Below are positions 18,513 to 27,045 of a stretch of 64,000 bases of DNA, in pieces. Source of the DNA: Butyrivibrio hungatei NK4A153 (GTDB taxonomy: Bacteria > Bacillota > Clostridia > Lachnospirales > Lachnospiraceae); assembly GCF_000424465.1 (NCBI RefSeq), contig NZ_KE384196.1:124001-188000 (forward strand), given 5' to 3'. Both the position numbers and the translations under genes were made by a program. The notes below the pieces were generated by a model that was not told where the DNA came from, did no database searches, and saw nothing but the letters and a program-made list of their open reading frames with translations. The stretch's first letter is position 1. Every line of letters starts with the position of its first letter.

Positions 18513-19293
18513 TGTAAGGTATAAAATAAGACGATATATAGATAAGACAGCCGTAAAAGGATTACTTTTTCTGCTGATTGTATTTTCACTTACCGGATGT
18601 TCCCAAAAAGCTGGGAATGCCGTAGGAAAAACAGGGTATGAATCAAGTACTTTGCCTACCGATACGGAAAGCGGATTTGACAGTGTTAAAAGAATGAATT
18701 CCGACGCTTTTGCGTGGCTGTACATTCCCGACACGAATATCAACTATCCGATACTTCAAAATGCAGAAGGGGATGACACTTTTTATCAGGGGCATAACGA
18801 GTTAAAAGAGCCTGATGCAGAAGGCGCCATATATATTGAGGCAGCCAATCTGAATGATATGTGTGACTTTAACGAAGTTATCCACGGGGCGTCACCTGCG
18901 GATGGCAACAGGTTTGCAGAGCTTAATAATTTTTTGGACAAAGCTTATTTTGATGAGCACCAATATGCATACGTATATATGGAGGATAACTCCCTTACAT
19001 ATTACATAATCGCCGCTTATACGCGCGATAATACAAGGCTTCTTGAGCAATATGATTTCTCGTATGCTTCGGGATGTTCTGAGTTTATTGATGAGATTTA
19101 CAGTAAAGCCGGCATGAATGGGATTATCAGAGAAGGTTGTGAAAGCGGGCTTTCTCCCGAGCATTTTCTTATTACGCTTACTACAGACAGTAAGGTAGAA
19201 CCCGGTAAACAGACGGTGGTTGTAGGATGTCTTGTAGGTGATGCGGCAGGGAAGATAAACCGCGAGATTGATTACGGAAATGAAGAATACTAA
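18478..19293 (+). CDS. Sortase B-like lipoprotein lacking the catalytic residues (pseudo-sortase)
   Basis: A protein of 271 residues from the first possible start. ATG 18487 and 18499 are also possible, and none has a clear ribosome binding site. A hydrophobic segment ends in the lipobox LTGC (Cys41). The rest follows the class B sortase fold: FAWLYIPDTNINYPILQ, YQGHNELKE, then VIHGASPADGNRFAEL where active enzymes have a YGHN-type motif, and ITLTTDSK where active enzymes have TLSTC. By this alignment the catalytic His is Ala138, the Cys is Asp237 and the Arg near residue 245 is missing. It overlaps the LCP gene. Probably a binding or scaffold protein rather than a transpeptidase. Confidence 0.75.
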   Translation: MFFMKKLMTQTNVRYKIRRYIDKTAVKGLLFLLIVFSLTGCSQKAGNAVGKTGYESSTLPTDTESGFDSVKRMNSDAFAWLYIPDTNINYPILQNAEGDDTFYQGHNELKEPDAEGAIYIEAANLNDMCDFNEVIHGASPADGNRFAELNNFLDKAYFDEHQYAYVYMEDNSLTYYIIAAYTRDNTRLLEQYDFSYASGCSEFIDEIYSKAGMNGIIREGCESGLSPEHFLITLTTDSKVEPGKQTVVVGCLVGDAAGKINREIDYGNEEY

Positions 19294-19365
19294 TGCTTTG
19301 ATATAAGGCTGAATAGTTGCAGATAAATCAGTAATGTTTAATAAAGGAACGGAGGCAAAAAAATT

Positions 19366-20265
19366 ATGAAAAAGATTCTGGCACTTGCAGTTGCAGGTAC
19401 ACTTATGATGACGAGTTCCGTATGTGTATTTGCTACGGAGGGTATTGGTATTACCGAGGGGAATACAGACACAAATACAAGCGGGGGAAGTACTGCGATT
19501 CCAAGCAGACCGACGGTGGATTTACAGGAGCAGCTTAATACTGCCAATCAGAACATAGGAAGACTTGAGTCTGAAAAAGAGAGGCAGGCAGAGGAAATTG
19601 CAAATCTTAAGGCTGAGCTTCAGTCTCAGAACGCTAGAAATGAAAGTACGATCAAGACTCTTCAGCAGCAGTTTGAAGCTTTCAGACAGGCACAGGAAAA
19701 GAATTATGAAACACTTTCAAACGAAAAAAATTCTCTTTCAAAGCAGCTTGCAAATACTCAGAAGAGCCTTAATGATGCAATAACTGTAAGAGACAAATAT
19801 CAGGAAAAATATAAAAATGCGACAAAGCACGGTAAGAACGAAGCTCCTTCAAGAGCTGCTCAGCTTAGCAGAAACAATGCGATAGGTGACGGATACGGCG
19901 GATATATTGCTCAGGGCGGACACGTTCAGATTAACGGAGGAAAGAGCAATGTGACATTTACACTCGCTGCTCCGACAGCAGGTGTTTTGAGTTCTGCAAG
20001 TCAGTATGCAAACAGTGTCGGCGGTACACTTCTTCACTGCGTAACAACAAGCTCACCCGGAGTTTCATTTAAAACTGCGACAGTAAACTTCACTGTTACC
20101 GGCGTATATGCGAACGACACTATCGCTGTATATCAGCTCCAGGGCAAAAACTGGGTACAGGTACTTGTTTCATCCGTAACGGATAATCATGTAACCGTAA
20201 ATCTTACACAGCACGGACCTCTTGCATTTGTGAGAGTTGCAGCGGTTGCCACAGCAACACACTGA
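19366..20265 (+). CDS. Secreted coiled-coil protein with C-terminal beta domain
   Basis: A protein of 299 residues. The signal peptide MKKILALAVAGTLMMTSSVCVFA is followed by a short Gly/Thr/Ser linker, then a coiled coil of about 100 residues (53-155, LxxxLxx spacing, rich in Gln, Glu and Lys), and a beta-rich C-terminal domain of about 120 residues (VQINGGKSNVTFTLAAP...). No LPxTG or other wall-sorting motif is present. GGAGG precedes the start. It is the last gene of the surface cluster, followed by a terminator, so it is likely exported to the wall zone. The exact role is unknown. Confidence 0.65.
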   Translation: MKKILALAVAGTLMMTSSVCVFATEGIGITEGNTDTNTSGGSTAIPSRPTVDLQEQLNTANQNIGRLESEKERQAEEIANLKAELQSQNARNESTIKTLQQQFEAFRQAQEKNYETLSNEKNSLSKQLANTQKSLNDAITVRDKYQEKYKNATKHGKNEAPSRAAQLSRNNAIGDGYGGYIAQGGHVQINGGKSNVTFTLAAPTAGVLSSASQYANSVGGTLLHCVTTSSPGVSFKTATVNFTVTGVYANDTIAVYQLQGKNWVQVLVSSVTDNHVTVNLTQHGPLAFVRVAAVATATH

Positions 20266-20297
20266 TAAGATTTTGAAAAAGAATAAAAGATTTAAGG

Positions 20298-20333
20298 GCG
20301 TTTATGCAAAGAAAACTGCATAGGCGCTTTTTA
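20298..20333 (+). terminator. Terminator of the surface cluster
   Basis: GCGTTTATGCA pairs with TGCATAGGCGC (two G-U pairs in RNA) and is followed by TTTTTAA, about 35 bp after the stop codon. Confidence 0.75.
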
Positions 20334-20359
20334 ATAAATGGGGAATACGTTCAATGTGC

Positions 20360-20395
20360 AACGAGTTGCTATGCAACTCGTTGTTCTGTTATAAT
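20360..20395 (+). promoter_or_regulatory. Promoter with overlapping 10-bp palindrome before the aminotransferase gene
   Basis: AACGAGTTGC (20360-20369) and GCAACTCGTT (20373-20382) form a perfect dyad with a 3-bp centre. It covers a candidate -35 (TTGCTA, 20367-20372) placed 17 bp before a consensus TATAAT (20390-20395). The geometry is that of a repressor operator sitting on the promoter. Confidence 0.6.
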
Positions 20396-20446
20396 AGCGT
20401 TGCTGTGCATATGTATAAATGCGCATGGCAAGATGAGGAGAATATT

Positions 20447-21499
20447 ATGAGTTGGGAAGAAAATGTACGCAAGGTTGTTCCGTATACACCCGGTGAGCAG
20501 CCCAAGATTAAGAATATAATCAAGCTTAATACAAATGAGAATCCTTATCCTCCGGCTCCTGCGGTTGTGGAAGCGCTTAAGAATATGGATTCCGATAGTT
20601 TTAAGAAATATCCCGATCCGACATGTGATGTGCTTGTGGAAGCTATAGCTGATTTTTACGAGGTTGATAAGGAGAATGTCTTTGTCGGAGTTGGTTCCGA
20701 TGATGTGCTTGCAATGGCTTTTATGACATTCTTTAATTCGGATAAGCCGGTTCTTTTCCCGGATATAACATATTCGTTCTATGATGTCTGGGCAGAGCTT
20801 TTTAGAATTCCGTACAAGCAGATTCCTCTACTTGATGATTTTTCTGTAAGAATAGAGGATTACTTTGTTGAGAACGGCGGTGTGGTTCTTGCTAATCCCA
20901 ACGCACCCACGGGCGCACAGCTTCCGATAGATGCCGTTGAAGAAGTTATAAAAAGAAATCCCGACGTGGTTGTCATTGTTGATGAAGCTTACGCTGATTT
21001 TGGCGGACAGTCGGTTCTGCCTTTGATAGACAAGTACGATAACCTTTTGGTTGTTCAGACTTTCTCAAAGTCGCGTTCAATGGCTGGAATGAGAATCGGT
21101 TACGCATTTGGATGCAAGAAGATCATCAAATACCTTCTTGACGTGAAATTTGCGTATAACTCATATACAATGAATATGCCTGCACTTGAGCTTGGTTCTC
21201 TTGCAATAAAGGACAGAGCTTACTTTGAGAAGACTGTGAGTATGATCGTCAACACGAGAGAGCGCGTTAAGAAAGAGCTTCGCGAGCTTGGCTTTGAGTT
21301 TGCGGATTCCAAGACTAACTTTGTCTTTGCAAAGCACAAAGAGAAGTCGGGAAAAGAGATTTTTGATTACCTCAGGGCAAACAACATAGTCGTAAGACGC
21401 TGGGATGCGCCCAGGATCAAGGATCACCTCAGAATATCAATCGGAACGGATGAGGAGATGGATATCCTTATTGCAAAGCTTAAAGAGTTTCTGGGATGA
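20447..21499 (+). CDS. hisC: HisC-like histidinol-phosphate aminotransferase
   Basis: A PLP enzyme of 350 residues, fold type I, class II aminotransferase. IIKLNTNENPYPPAP is the family's N-terminal signature, GVGSDDVL binds the cofactor phosphate, ANPNAPTGAQL and VIVDEAYADF carry the conserved Asn, Asp and Tyr, and FSKSRSMAGMRIGYA contains the lysine. It should convert imidazole-acetol phosphate and glutamate to histidinol phosphate, or act on aromatic substrates. The start follows GAGGAG. It is not inside a histidine operon here but has its own promoter with a strong palindrome, so a role other than histidine synthesis is possible. Confidence 0.82.
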   Translation: MSWEENVRKVVPYTPGEQPKIKNIIKLNTNENPYPPAPAVVEALKNMDSDSFKKYPDPTCDVLVEAIADFYEVDKENVFVGVGSDDVLAMAFMTFFNSDKPVLFPDITYSFYDVWAELFRIPYKQIPLLDDFSVRIEDYFVENGGVVLANPNAPTGAQLPIDAVEEVIKRNPDVVVIVDEAYADFGGQSVLPLIDKYDNLLVVQTFSKSRSMAGMRIGYAFGCKKIIKYLLDVKFAYNSYTMNMPALELGSLAIKDRAYFEKTVSMIVNTRERVKKELRELGFEFADSKTNFVFAKHKEKSGKEIFDYLRANNIVVRRWDAPRIKDHLRISIGTDEEMDILIAKLKEFLG

Positions 21500-21545
21500 G
21501 ATGTATTTTGTAGATTGATTTGATAAGGAGTGTTATTAGTTTATT

Positions 21546-22016
21546 ATGTTGAATTATATAATTGTTTTTTTGATTTCTATGGTTCCGTTGGTAGAACTTA
21601 GAGGTGCAGTGCCTTACGCTATCACGATGGGACTTCCTGTACTTCCAAGCTATATTATCGCAATTATAGGTAATATGCTTCCGATGCCTTTTATTTTCTT
21701 CTTTGCAAGAAAAGTTCTTGAATGGGGAAAAGATAAGCCGGTAATCGGTGGTTTCTTTACTTTTTGTCTTGAGAAGGGACATAAGGGCGGAGAAAAATTA
21801 AAAGAGAAAGCCGGAAATAGCTTATACTTGGCACTTTTCTTATTTGTGGGTATTCCGATTCCCGGAACAGGTGCCTGGACAGGTACGCTTGCTGCTTCAA
21901 TCCTCGATATGGATTTTAAAAAGAGCGTTAAAGCAGTTATTAGTGGTGTAATACTTGCAGGTATTATTATGGGACTTGGAACAAAGGTAGTACTACTTAT
22001 AGGCAACTTGTTCTGA
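21546..22016 (+). CDS. Small multidrug-export family membrane protein (COG2426)
   Basis: A protein of 156 residues with four to five membrane helices. VPLVELRGAVPYAI near the N-terminus and LFVGIPIPGTGAWTGTLAASILDM in the middle are the characteristic motifs of the 'putative small multi-drug export' family. Despite the name, transport has not been firmly shown for it. It lies 47 bp after hisC and 34 bp before the methyltransferase gene, probably in one operon, though the functions do not obviously link. Confidence 0.75.
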   Translation: MLNYIIVFLISMVPLVELRGAVPYAITMGLPVLPSYIIAIIGNMLPMPFIFFFARKVLEWGKDKPVIGGFFTFCLEKGHKGGEKLKEKAGNSLYLALFLFVGIPIPGTGAWTGTLAASILDMDFKKSVKAVISGVILAGIIMGLGTKVVLLIGNLF

Positions 22017-22049
22017 TTCTGATCATTTAGTTGTGACAAAGGATTAAAC

Positions 22050-22985
22050 ATGGAAGCATACACAGATTTTGCAAATGTATATGACACATTCATGGATGAA
22101 ACCCCATACGACGTATGGGGTGATTTTGTAGTGGAGCTTTTGAATAAATACGGAGTCACTAAGCCTGTGAAGAATGCAGGATGTCCGACATGTTCAAATG
22201 ATGAAGCTAATAATACAGATGACAATGATATTCCTGAACAGTCTGCAAATGACAAGGTGCAGAATGAAAATGAATGCGTTACATGTGAATATACAACTGA
22301 GGAAGATACCGAGCAGGCGCTTGAAGAAGAGAAGAATCTTATCGTGGAACTTGGTTGCGGGACAGGTTCTTTTACCCTGAATATGGCAAAGCGCGGCTAT
22401 GATATAATCGGGATAGATATGTCACCCGATATGCTGGATATTGCGAGAAAAAAGACTGCGGCCGAAGGACTTAATGTCATGTATCTTGAGCAGGATATGA
22501 GAGAGCTTGATCTTTACTGTACCTGCGGAACGGTGCTTAGCGTGTGCGACAGCGTCAATTACCTTCTTGAGGATGAGGATGTTATCGAGACTTTTAAGCT
22601 TGTGAATAATTTTCTTTTCCCAAAAGGAGTTTTCATATTTGATTTCAACACGCTTCACAAATACAGAGATGTCATCGGTGATGTGACGATAGCGGAGAAC
22701 CGCGAGGATTGCAGTTTTATCTGGGATAATTATTATCACGACGAAGAGCATATCAATGAATATGACCTTACGATATTTGCTAAGTGCGGCGAGGGAGATG
22801 TGTTCAAGCGCTCTGTTGAGACTCATTATCAGAGAGGATATACGCTCGATGAGATGAAGTCTTTTGTTGAAAAAGCGGGACTTAAGTTTATTTCATGCTA
22901 CGATGCCGATACACACGAGGCTCCGACGGAGGAGAGTGAGAGGATTTATATTGTTGCGGGTGAAAACGGCAAAGATTCGATGTAA
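22050..22985 (+). CDS. SAM-dependent methyltransferase with inserted double-CxxC segment
   Basis: A class I methyltransferase of 311 residues. DFANVYDTFMDETPY opens the family's N-terminus, and the SAM site is IVELGCGTGSFT (residues 98-109) with IIGIDMSPDMLDIAR. Between these, residues about 36-93 are an acidic, low-complexity insertion not usual in the family. It holds CPTC (45-48) and CVTC (76-79), which could bind a zinc ion or form disulphides. The C-terminal part (YQRGYTLDEMKSFVEKAGL) is typical of small-molecule methyltransferases. The start follows AAAGGA. Substrate unknown. Confidence 0.78.
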   Translation: MEAYTDFANVYDTFMDETPYDVWGDFVVELLNKYGVTKPVKNAGCPTCSNDEANNTDDNDIPEQSANDKVQNENECVTCEYTTEEDTEQALEEEKNLIVELGCGTGSFTLNMAKRGYDIIGIDMSPDMLDIARKKTAAEGLNVMYLEQDMRELDLYCTCGTVLSVCDSVNYLLEDEDVIETFKLVNNFLFPKGVFIFDFNTLHKYRDVIGDVTIAENREDCSFIWDNYYHDEEHINEYDLTIFAKCGEGDVFKRSVETHYQRGYTLDEMKSFVEKAGLKFISCYDADTHEAPTEESERIYIVAGENGKDSM

Positions 22986-23090
22986 GTGCATAAAAAATTT
23001 CGGTAAAAGTAGTGAGCCTGTTCCCACATTAAAGAGATTTATAGAAGTATTGATAAGCAAAGATAAATGCATAACAGAGAGGATTAATAT

Positions 23091-24803
23091 ATGGTTGTAG
23101 TATTACTCAGCTATATTTATATATTTTTAATCTGCCTTATTGCGGGAGTGGCGATAAGAAAAGCTCTTTCAAGGTTTATTCCCATTCCAAGCGAAGAGAG
23201 AATCGGTATTACAGGCATCGTTACCACCGGCATTGTGACGCTAACCGTATATGCCGAGTGTTTCAGTATCTTCTACAAGGTAGGAGCGGTATGTCATGCC
23301 TTGATGCTCACGATTCTTGCGATCGGAGCTTATAAGTGTCGCAAGGAAGTAAGCGCGCTTCTTATAAAAGTAAAAAAGAGATTCAGGTCAAAAGAGGGCG
23401 TTGTTTGTCTTATAATCGTGCTTATATCCGCTTTTTATGCGTCGAGAGGCGTTTTCCACAGGGATACGGGCATCTATCATGCTCAGGCAATCAGGATAAT
23501 TGAAGAGTATGGTGTCATAAAGGGTATCGGTAATTTCCAGTTGCATTTTGCATATAACAGCTCGTATCTTGCGCTTTGTGCGCTGTTTACGATGAGCTTT
23601 ATATTGCCGTTTGCACTTCATACGATGACAGGCTTTATAATGGCTCTTTTCACCTGTTATGCCGCTTGCGGCCTTATGAAATGGACATCTCGCGTAAGTC
23701 ATACGGCTGATATGGCGAGACTTGCGATAATCATCTACGGCATTACGGTGCTTGAATATCTGCAGTCGCCTGCAACGGACTACGGTGCGATGTACATGGT
23801 GCTATATATCATGTGTGCGTGGATCACGCAGGCGGTTGAGAAAAAAGATGATGCCGATGATATTCCTGTCTACGGGTATCTTGCGGTTCTTTCTATATTT
23901 ACGGTCAGCATGAAGCTTTCCGCGGCAGCGCTTGTTGTGCTTGCAGTTCTTCCTTTTATTCTTCTGGTAAAAAAGAAGATGACAAAAGAGACGATTTCTT
24001 TTATCGTGATAGGTTTTTTGTCCTTCCTTCCGTATCTTGTAAGGAACGTGATAATCTCCGGATGGCTCTTGTACCCTGCGGAAGCGATAGATTTGTTTAA
24101 TGTTGTATGGAAGGTTCCTGCAGAATATATGAAGTTTGATGCCAATCAGATCAAGGTTTGGGGCAGAGAGCTTCAAGATATCACAAGTGTAGAGGAAGGC
24201 ATAACGGTTGGTATATCCGAGTGGCTTCCAATTTGGTGGGAAAAGAAAAGGTTTTATGAGAAACTTCTTCTCGCGTTTCAGGTGGCGGGAGCGGGGGCGG
24301 TGCTTCTTAATCTTATCATCAGGAAAGTTAGAAAAAAGATCCGCGCGGATGTAGCAATGTTCTATATCGCCGTGTTTATCAACATTGCCATGTGGTTTTT
24401 TACCGCGCCTTTTATCAGGTACGGACTGGCATTTCTGATGCTTCTTCCGATTTGTGCGGCAATGGATCTTGCAGAGAATATATTTAAGGGGAAAGCGTTC
24501 CTTAGATTTGCAATGGTAGCTATCGCAGTTGTATGTTTCGGAAACTGGACGGCTCATTATCTTAAGGTTGATAAGAATCGTTTTTCTGAACATGTGAAAG
24601 ACGGCTATTATGTAACGCCGATTCCGTTTCCTGATTCTGAGACGGAAAGAATTGATATGAACGGAATAATCGTTTACAACACCGTTCATGAAGACGATGA
24701 AGTAAACAGTTATTATAATTGCCCGAGTTCATGCTACGGCGACATGATGAATCGAAGTGAGCCGATAGGTACAACTTTGAAAGAGGGATTTAAAGCAAAG
24801 TGA
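23091..24803 (+). CDS. Polytopic membrane protein, possibly glycan-related
   Basis: A protein of 570 residues with about eleven to twelve predicted membrane helices and a hydrophilic C-terminal tail. The N-terminal pattern (a helix, IPIPSEERIGITGIV, then YAECFSIFYKVG) and the motif HRDTGIYHAQAIRIIEEYGVIKGIGNFQLHF after the fourth helix resemble large integral-membrane sugar-transfer proteins, including a family described as LIC_10190-like. The motif placement is suggestive but I cannot confirm it. The start follows GAGGATTAATAT. The preceding gene ends about 100 bp upstream. Followed by the palindrome array B and no terminator. Confidence 0.5.
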   Translation: MVVVLLSYIYIFLICLIAGVAIRKALSRFIPIPSEERIGITGIVTTGIVTLTVYAECFSIFYKVGAVCHALMLTILAIGAYKCRKEVSALLIKVKKRFRSKEGVVCLIIVLISAFYASRGVFHRDTGIYHAQAIRIIEEYGVIKGIGNFQLHFAYNSSYLALCALFTMSFILPFALHTMTGFIMALFTCYAACGLMKWTSRVSHTADMARLAIIIYGITVLEYLQSPATDYGAMYMVLYIMCAWITQAVEKKDDADDIPVYGYLAVLSIFTVSMKLSAAALVVLAVLPFILLVKKKMTKETISFIVIGFLSFLPYLVRNVIISGWLLYPAEAIDLFNVVWKVPAEYMKFDANQIKVWGRELQDITSVEEGITVGISEWLPIWWEKKRFYEKLLLAFQVAGAGAVLLNLIIRKVRKKIRADVAMFYIAVFINIAMWFFTAPFIRYGLAFLMLLPICAAMDLAENIFKGKAFLRFAMVAIAVVCFGNWTAHYLKVDKNRFSEHVKDGYYVTPIPFPDSETERIDMNGIIVYNTVHEDDEVNSYYNCPSSCYGDMMNRSEPIGTTLKEGFKAK

Positions 24804-24858
24804 CGCGGCGGCACAGCCTTGAGTTAAAGCGAAAGGGCTGAAATAGAACAATACGGGC

Positions 24859-25196
24859 GTAGAGTGACTAAAACAGACAAAGAAGCATGATTTAGTCACT
24901 CAACAGAAGCACGCGAAGAGCAAAATACAGTCGTAGAGTGACTAAATCGAATAAAAAAGTAAGATTTAGTCACTTAACTGAAGCCGCGTGAAGAGCAAAT
25001 ACAGTTGTAGAGTGACTAAAACAGACAAAGAAGCATGATTTAGTCACTCAACAGAAGCACGCGAAGAGCAAAATATAGTCGTAGAGTGACTAAATCAGAC
25101 AAAAGAGCGCTATTTAGTCACTTGATGAAAATAGCTGTGACTTTAACATGGTGAAAAAAATGACTAAACTCATTAAAAGATGGTGGTTTAGTCATT
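24859..25196. repeat. Tandem palindrome array B, 74-bp period, five copies
   Basis: Copies begin with GTAGAGTGAC at 24859, 24933, 25007 and 25081. A fifth, diverged copy keeps the same step, since its TGAC core is at 25161 and the preceding one at 25087. Each pairs GAGTGACTAAA with TTTAGTCACTC across about 18 bp. Copies 1 and 3 are almost identical over the whole unit, including the spacer. In copy 5 the stem reads AATGACTAAA and TTTAGTCATT, a paired change that keeps the symmetry. The array fills the spacer between two convergent genes; no coding frame or T-run is linked with it. Confidence 0.9.
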
Positions 25197-25317
25197 TTTT
25201 GTCTGAAGCAGAATATTTTGGGGTTTATGTAAACTACAGTTTCAATTAAAACTTAAAGTCGAATTATATCTCAAAGTCGCATTAAATCTCAAAATCAAAT
25301 TAAAACTCAAAGTCGCG

Positions 25318-26232
25318 TTATATCTCAATCTCACCCTCAAACACAGTAGTTGCGGGGCCTTCCATGATCACGGGAGATTCGGGCTTTTTATCCCAGGAGC
25401 ACTTGATGTCGCCGCCGAGAACGTGTACGGTAACTTCCGTGTCTGTAAGACCGTTAAGTATGCAGGCAACTGTTGTGGCGCAGCAACCTGTACCGCAGGC
25501 AAGAGTCTCGCCTGTTCCGCGTTCCCAGACTCTCATGTGTACGTTGTTTTTGTCATCAATCTTTACAAATTCTGTGTTGGTGCGGTTAGGGAATGCTTTG
25601 TGATTTTCGAACAGAGGTCCGACAGCTTCAATCTCAAAAGAAGCAAGATCTTCGCCTTCAGGAAGGAATACAACGCAGTGGGGGTTACCCATTGATACGC
25701 ATGTCATGTGCCATGTTTTTCCGGCAACTTCAATCGGAACATCTACAGCGAGCCTTCCGTATTTCGGTGAAAGAGCTTCATGTTTTTTATTATCATTCGA
25801 AAGAAGTTCATCTGATACTGAAACAGGAACACTTGCAGCATCAAGGATCGGAGCACCCATATCAACTTTGACAGTCTCTACAAGTCCGTCGGATCCGATC
25901 TTAAGGTCGATGTATTTCTTTTTACCTGCACTTACTATTGTAAGGGTGGTCTTATCTGTGAGTTTCTTGTCATAGACGTATTTTGCAACGCATCTGATGC
26001 CGTTTCCGCACATCTCAGAGCGGGAGCCGTCAGCATTGTACATTTCCATTTCAAAATCAATATCATCGTCCGCAACTGGATTTATGAAGATAATACCGTC
26101 AGAGCCGATTCCGAAGTGACGGTCTGAAACCATTTGTGCCACCTTAGATTTTTTCTCGGAAGGAACGTTTTCTTTTCCTCCGTCTACATATACATAATCG
26201 TTGCCGCAGCCGTGCATCTTGGTAAATTTCAT
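25318..26232 (-). CDS. dapF: Diaminopimelate epimerase
   Basis: A protein of 304 residues. FTKMHGCGNDYVYVD is the N-terminal signature, and the two catalytic cysteines are in EMCGNGIRC and ETLACGTGCCA. It converts LL- to meso-diaminopimelate for lysine and peptidoglycan. The start is preceded on the minus strand by GCGAGG. The length is slightly above the usual 275-285 because of an insertion around residue 150 (DELLSNDNKKHEALSPKYG). The downstream partner in the pathway, dapL, lies 1.7 kb away on the other strand. Confidence 0.95.
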   Translation of the reverse strand: MKFTKMHGCGNDYVYVDGGKENVPSEKKSKVAQMVSDRHFGIGSDGIIFINPVADDDIDFEMEMYNADGSRSEMCGNGIRCVAKYVYDKKLTDKTTLTIVSAGKKKYIDLKIGSDGLVETVKVDMGAPILDAASVPVSVSDELLSNDNKKHEALSPKYGRLAVDVPIEVAGKTWHMTCVSMGNPHCVVFLPEGEDLASFEIEAVGPLFENHKAFPNRTNTEFVKIDDKNNVHMRVWERGTGETLACGTGCCATTVACILNGLTDTEVTVHVLGGDIKCSWDKKPESPVIMEGPATTVFEGEIEI

Positions 26233-26395
26233 ATTGGGTACCTCGCATTCTGTGTATTATAAAGTAAACCGCAAATGTATTGGCGCTTACTATAGTGCTA
26301 TCTACATTGTATTATAAGTTCAAAAAGTATGGAATTGGTGCTTTTTATTTTGTAAACGTTGATTAGTGTGCTTTTGTGTGAAGATTGTTTATCAA

Positions 26396-26478
26396 GAGCA
26401 GTGTAGCAGTTTAAGAAAATGCGGGGCATCATCGTAAGATAGAGCAGTGTATCAATATAAGACTGAGTAGTGTATCAG
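26396..26478. repeat. Short degenerate 23-bp repeat
   Basis: GAGCAGTGTAGCAG at 26396, GAGCAGTGTATCA at 26442 and GAGTAGTGTATCAG at 26465 lie at multiples of 23 bp. They lie in the 813-bp spacer between dapF and the nuclease gene. Apart from this and array C (26761-26990), nothing recognisable was found in that spacer. Confidence 0.45.
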
Positions 26479-26760
26479 TCGAAGAAAGAGCTTTACTTTT
26501 TTGGATTTTTATAGTACATTTTCTCTGTTATTTGTCTTTTTTGAATAATCTAATATGATATCAGGAATGTTGCTTGTTCTTAAGCAGCTATATATTCCCA
26601 CAATTATAACCTATAATGAACAAATTGTTTAAAATGTCTTTGCGTTGCCAAACTAATGAGTTTAAACGCTTTTATAAAAGCTGAACAGTGGTAATCTCAT
26701 TGGCGGTTACATAATGAGAAAATTATCTGCTCGCATTTTCAGAAGCTTAGTGATGTATAA

Positions 26761-26990
26761 AGCATATAAAGTTTGAATACGCAACAGACTTATATGCTAC
26801 TTGGTAAAAAAATAAAGTGAAGAGCAATAAAATGTATAGGAATTGCGGTTTTTATATGCTTTTCTGAGGTGGGAGTAAGGGAGGATAGCATATAACTTTT
26901 TTCATGCTTAGGCTTTTTATATGCCTATTGAATGTGGGAACAGAGGTGAAAAGCATATAACAATGGCAAATCAATTTTGAATTATATGTT
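26761..26990. repeat. Tandem palindrome array C, about 65-bp period, four copies
   Basis: AGCATATAA occurs at 26761, 26887 and 26952, with a degenerate AGCAATAA at about 26823. TTATATGCT or a one- or two-base variant occurs at 26790, 26852, 26917 and 26982. Each pair encloses 20-21 bp, and the right arms step by 62, 65 and 65 bp. The plan equals that of arrays A and B, but the palindrome is different. It ends 55 bp before the ribosome binding region of the nuclease-like gene at 27046. Confidence 0.75.
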
Positions 26991-27045
26991 TTGTGCGCTT
27001 GAATAGGGCGTAATAGGGCAAAGAAGTCTCAAAATCGGAGGAAAT

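Noticed and set aside
18478..19293. An active class B sortase
   Set aside because: The positions for His, Cys and Arg carry Ala, Asp and Lys/Gln in my alignment.
23388..24689. Large minus-strand open frames within the polytopic membrane gene
   Set aside because: They are shadows of the plus-strand gene; they are rich in Lys, Arg, Cys and His and lack start signals.
24859..25196. CRISPR array
   Set aside because: The whole 74-bp unit repeats, including what would be spacers, the step is exact, and no cas gene lies near.
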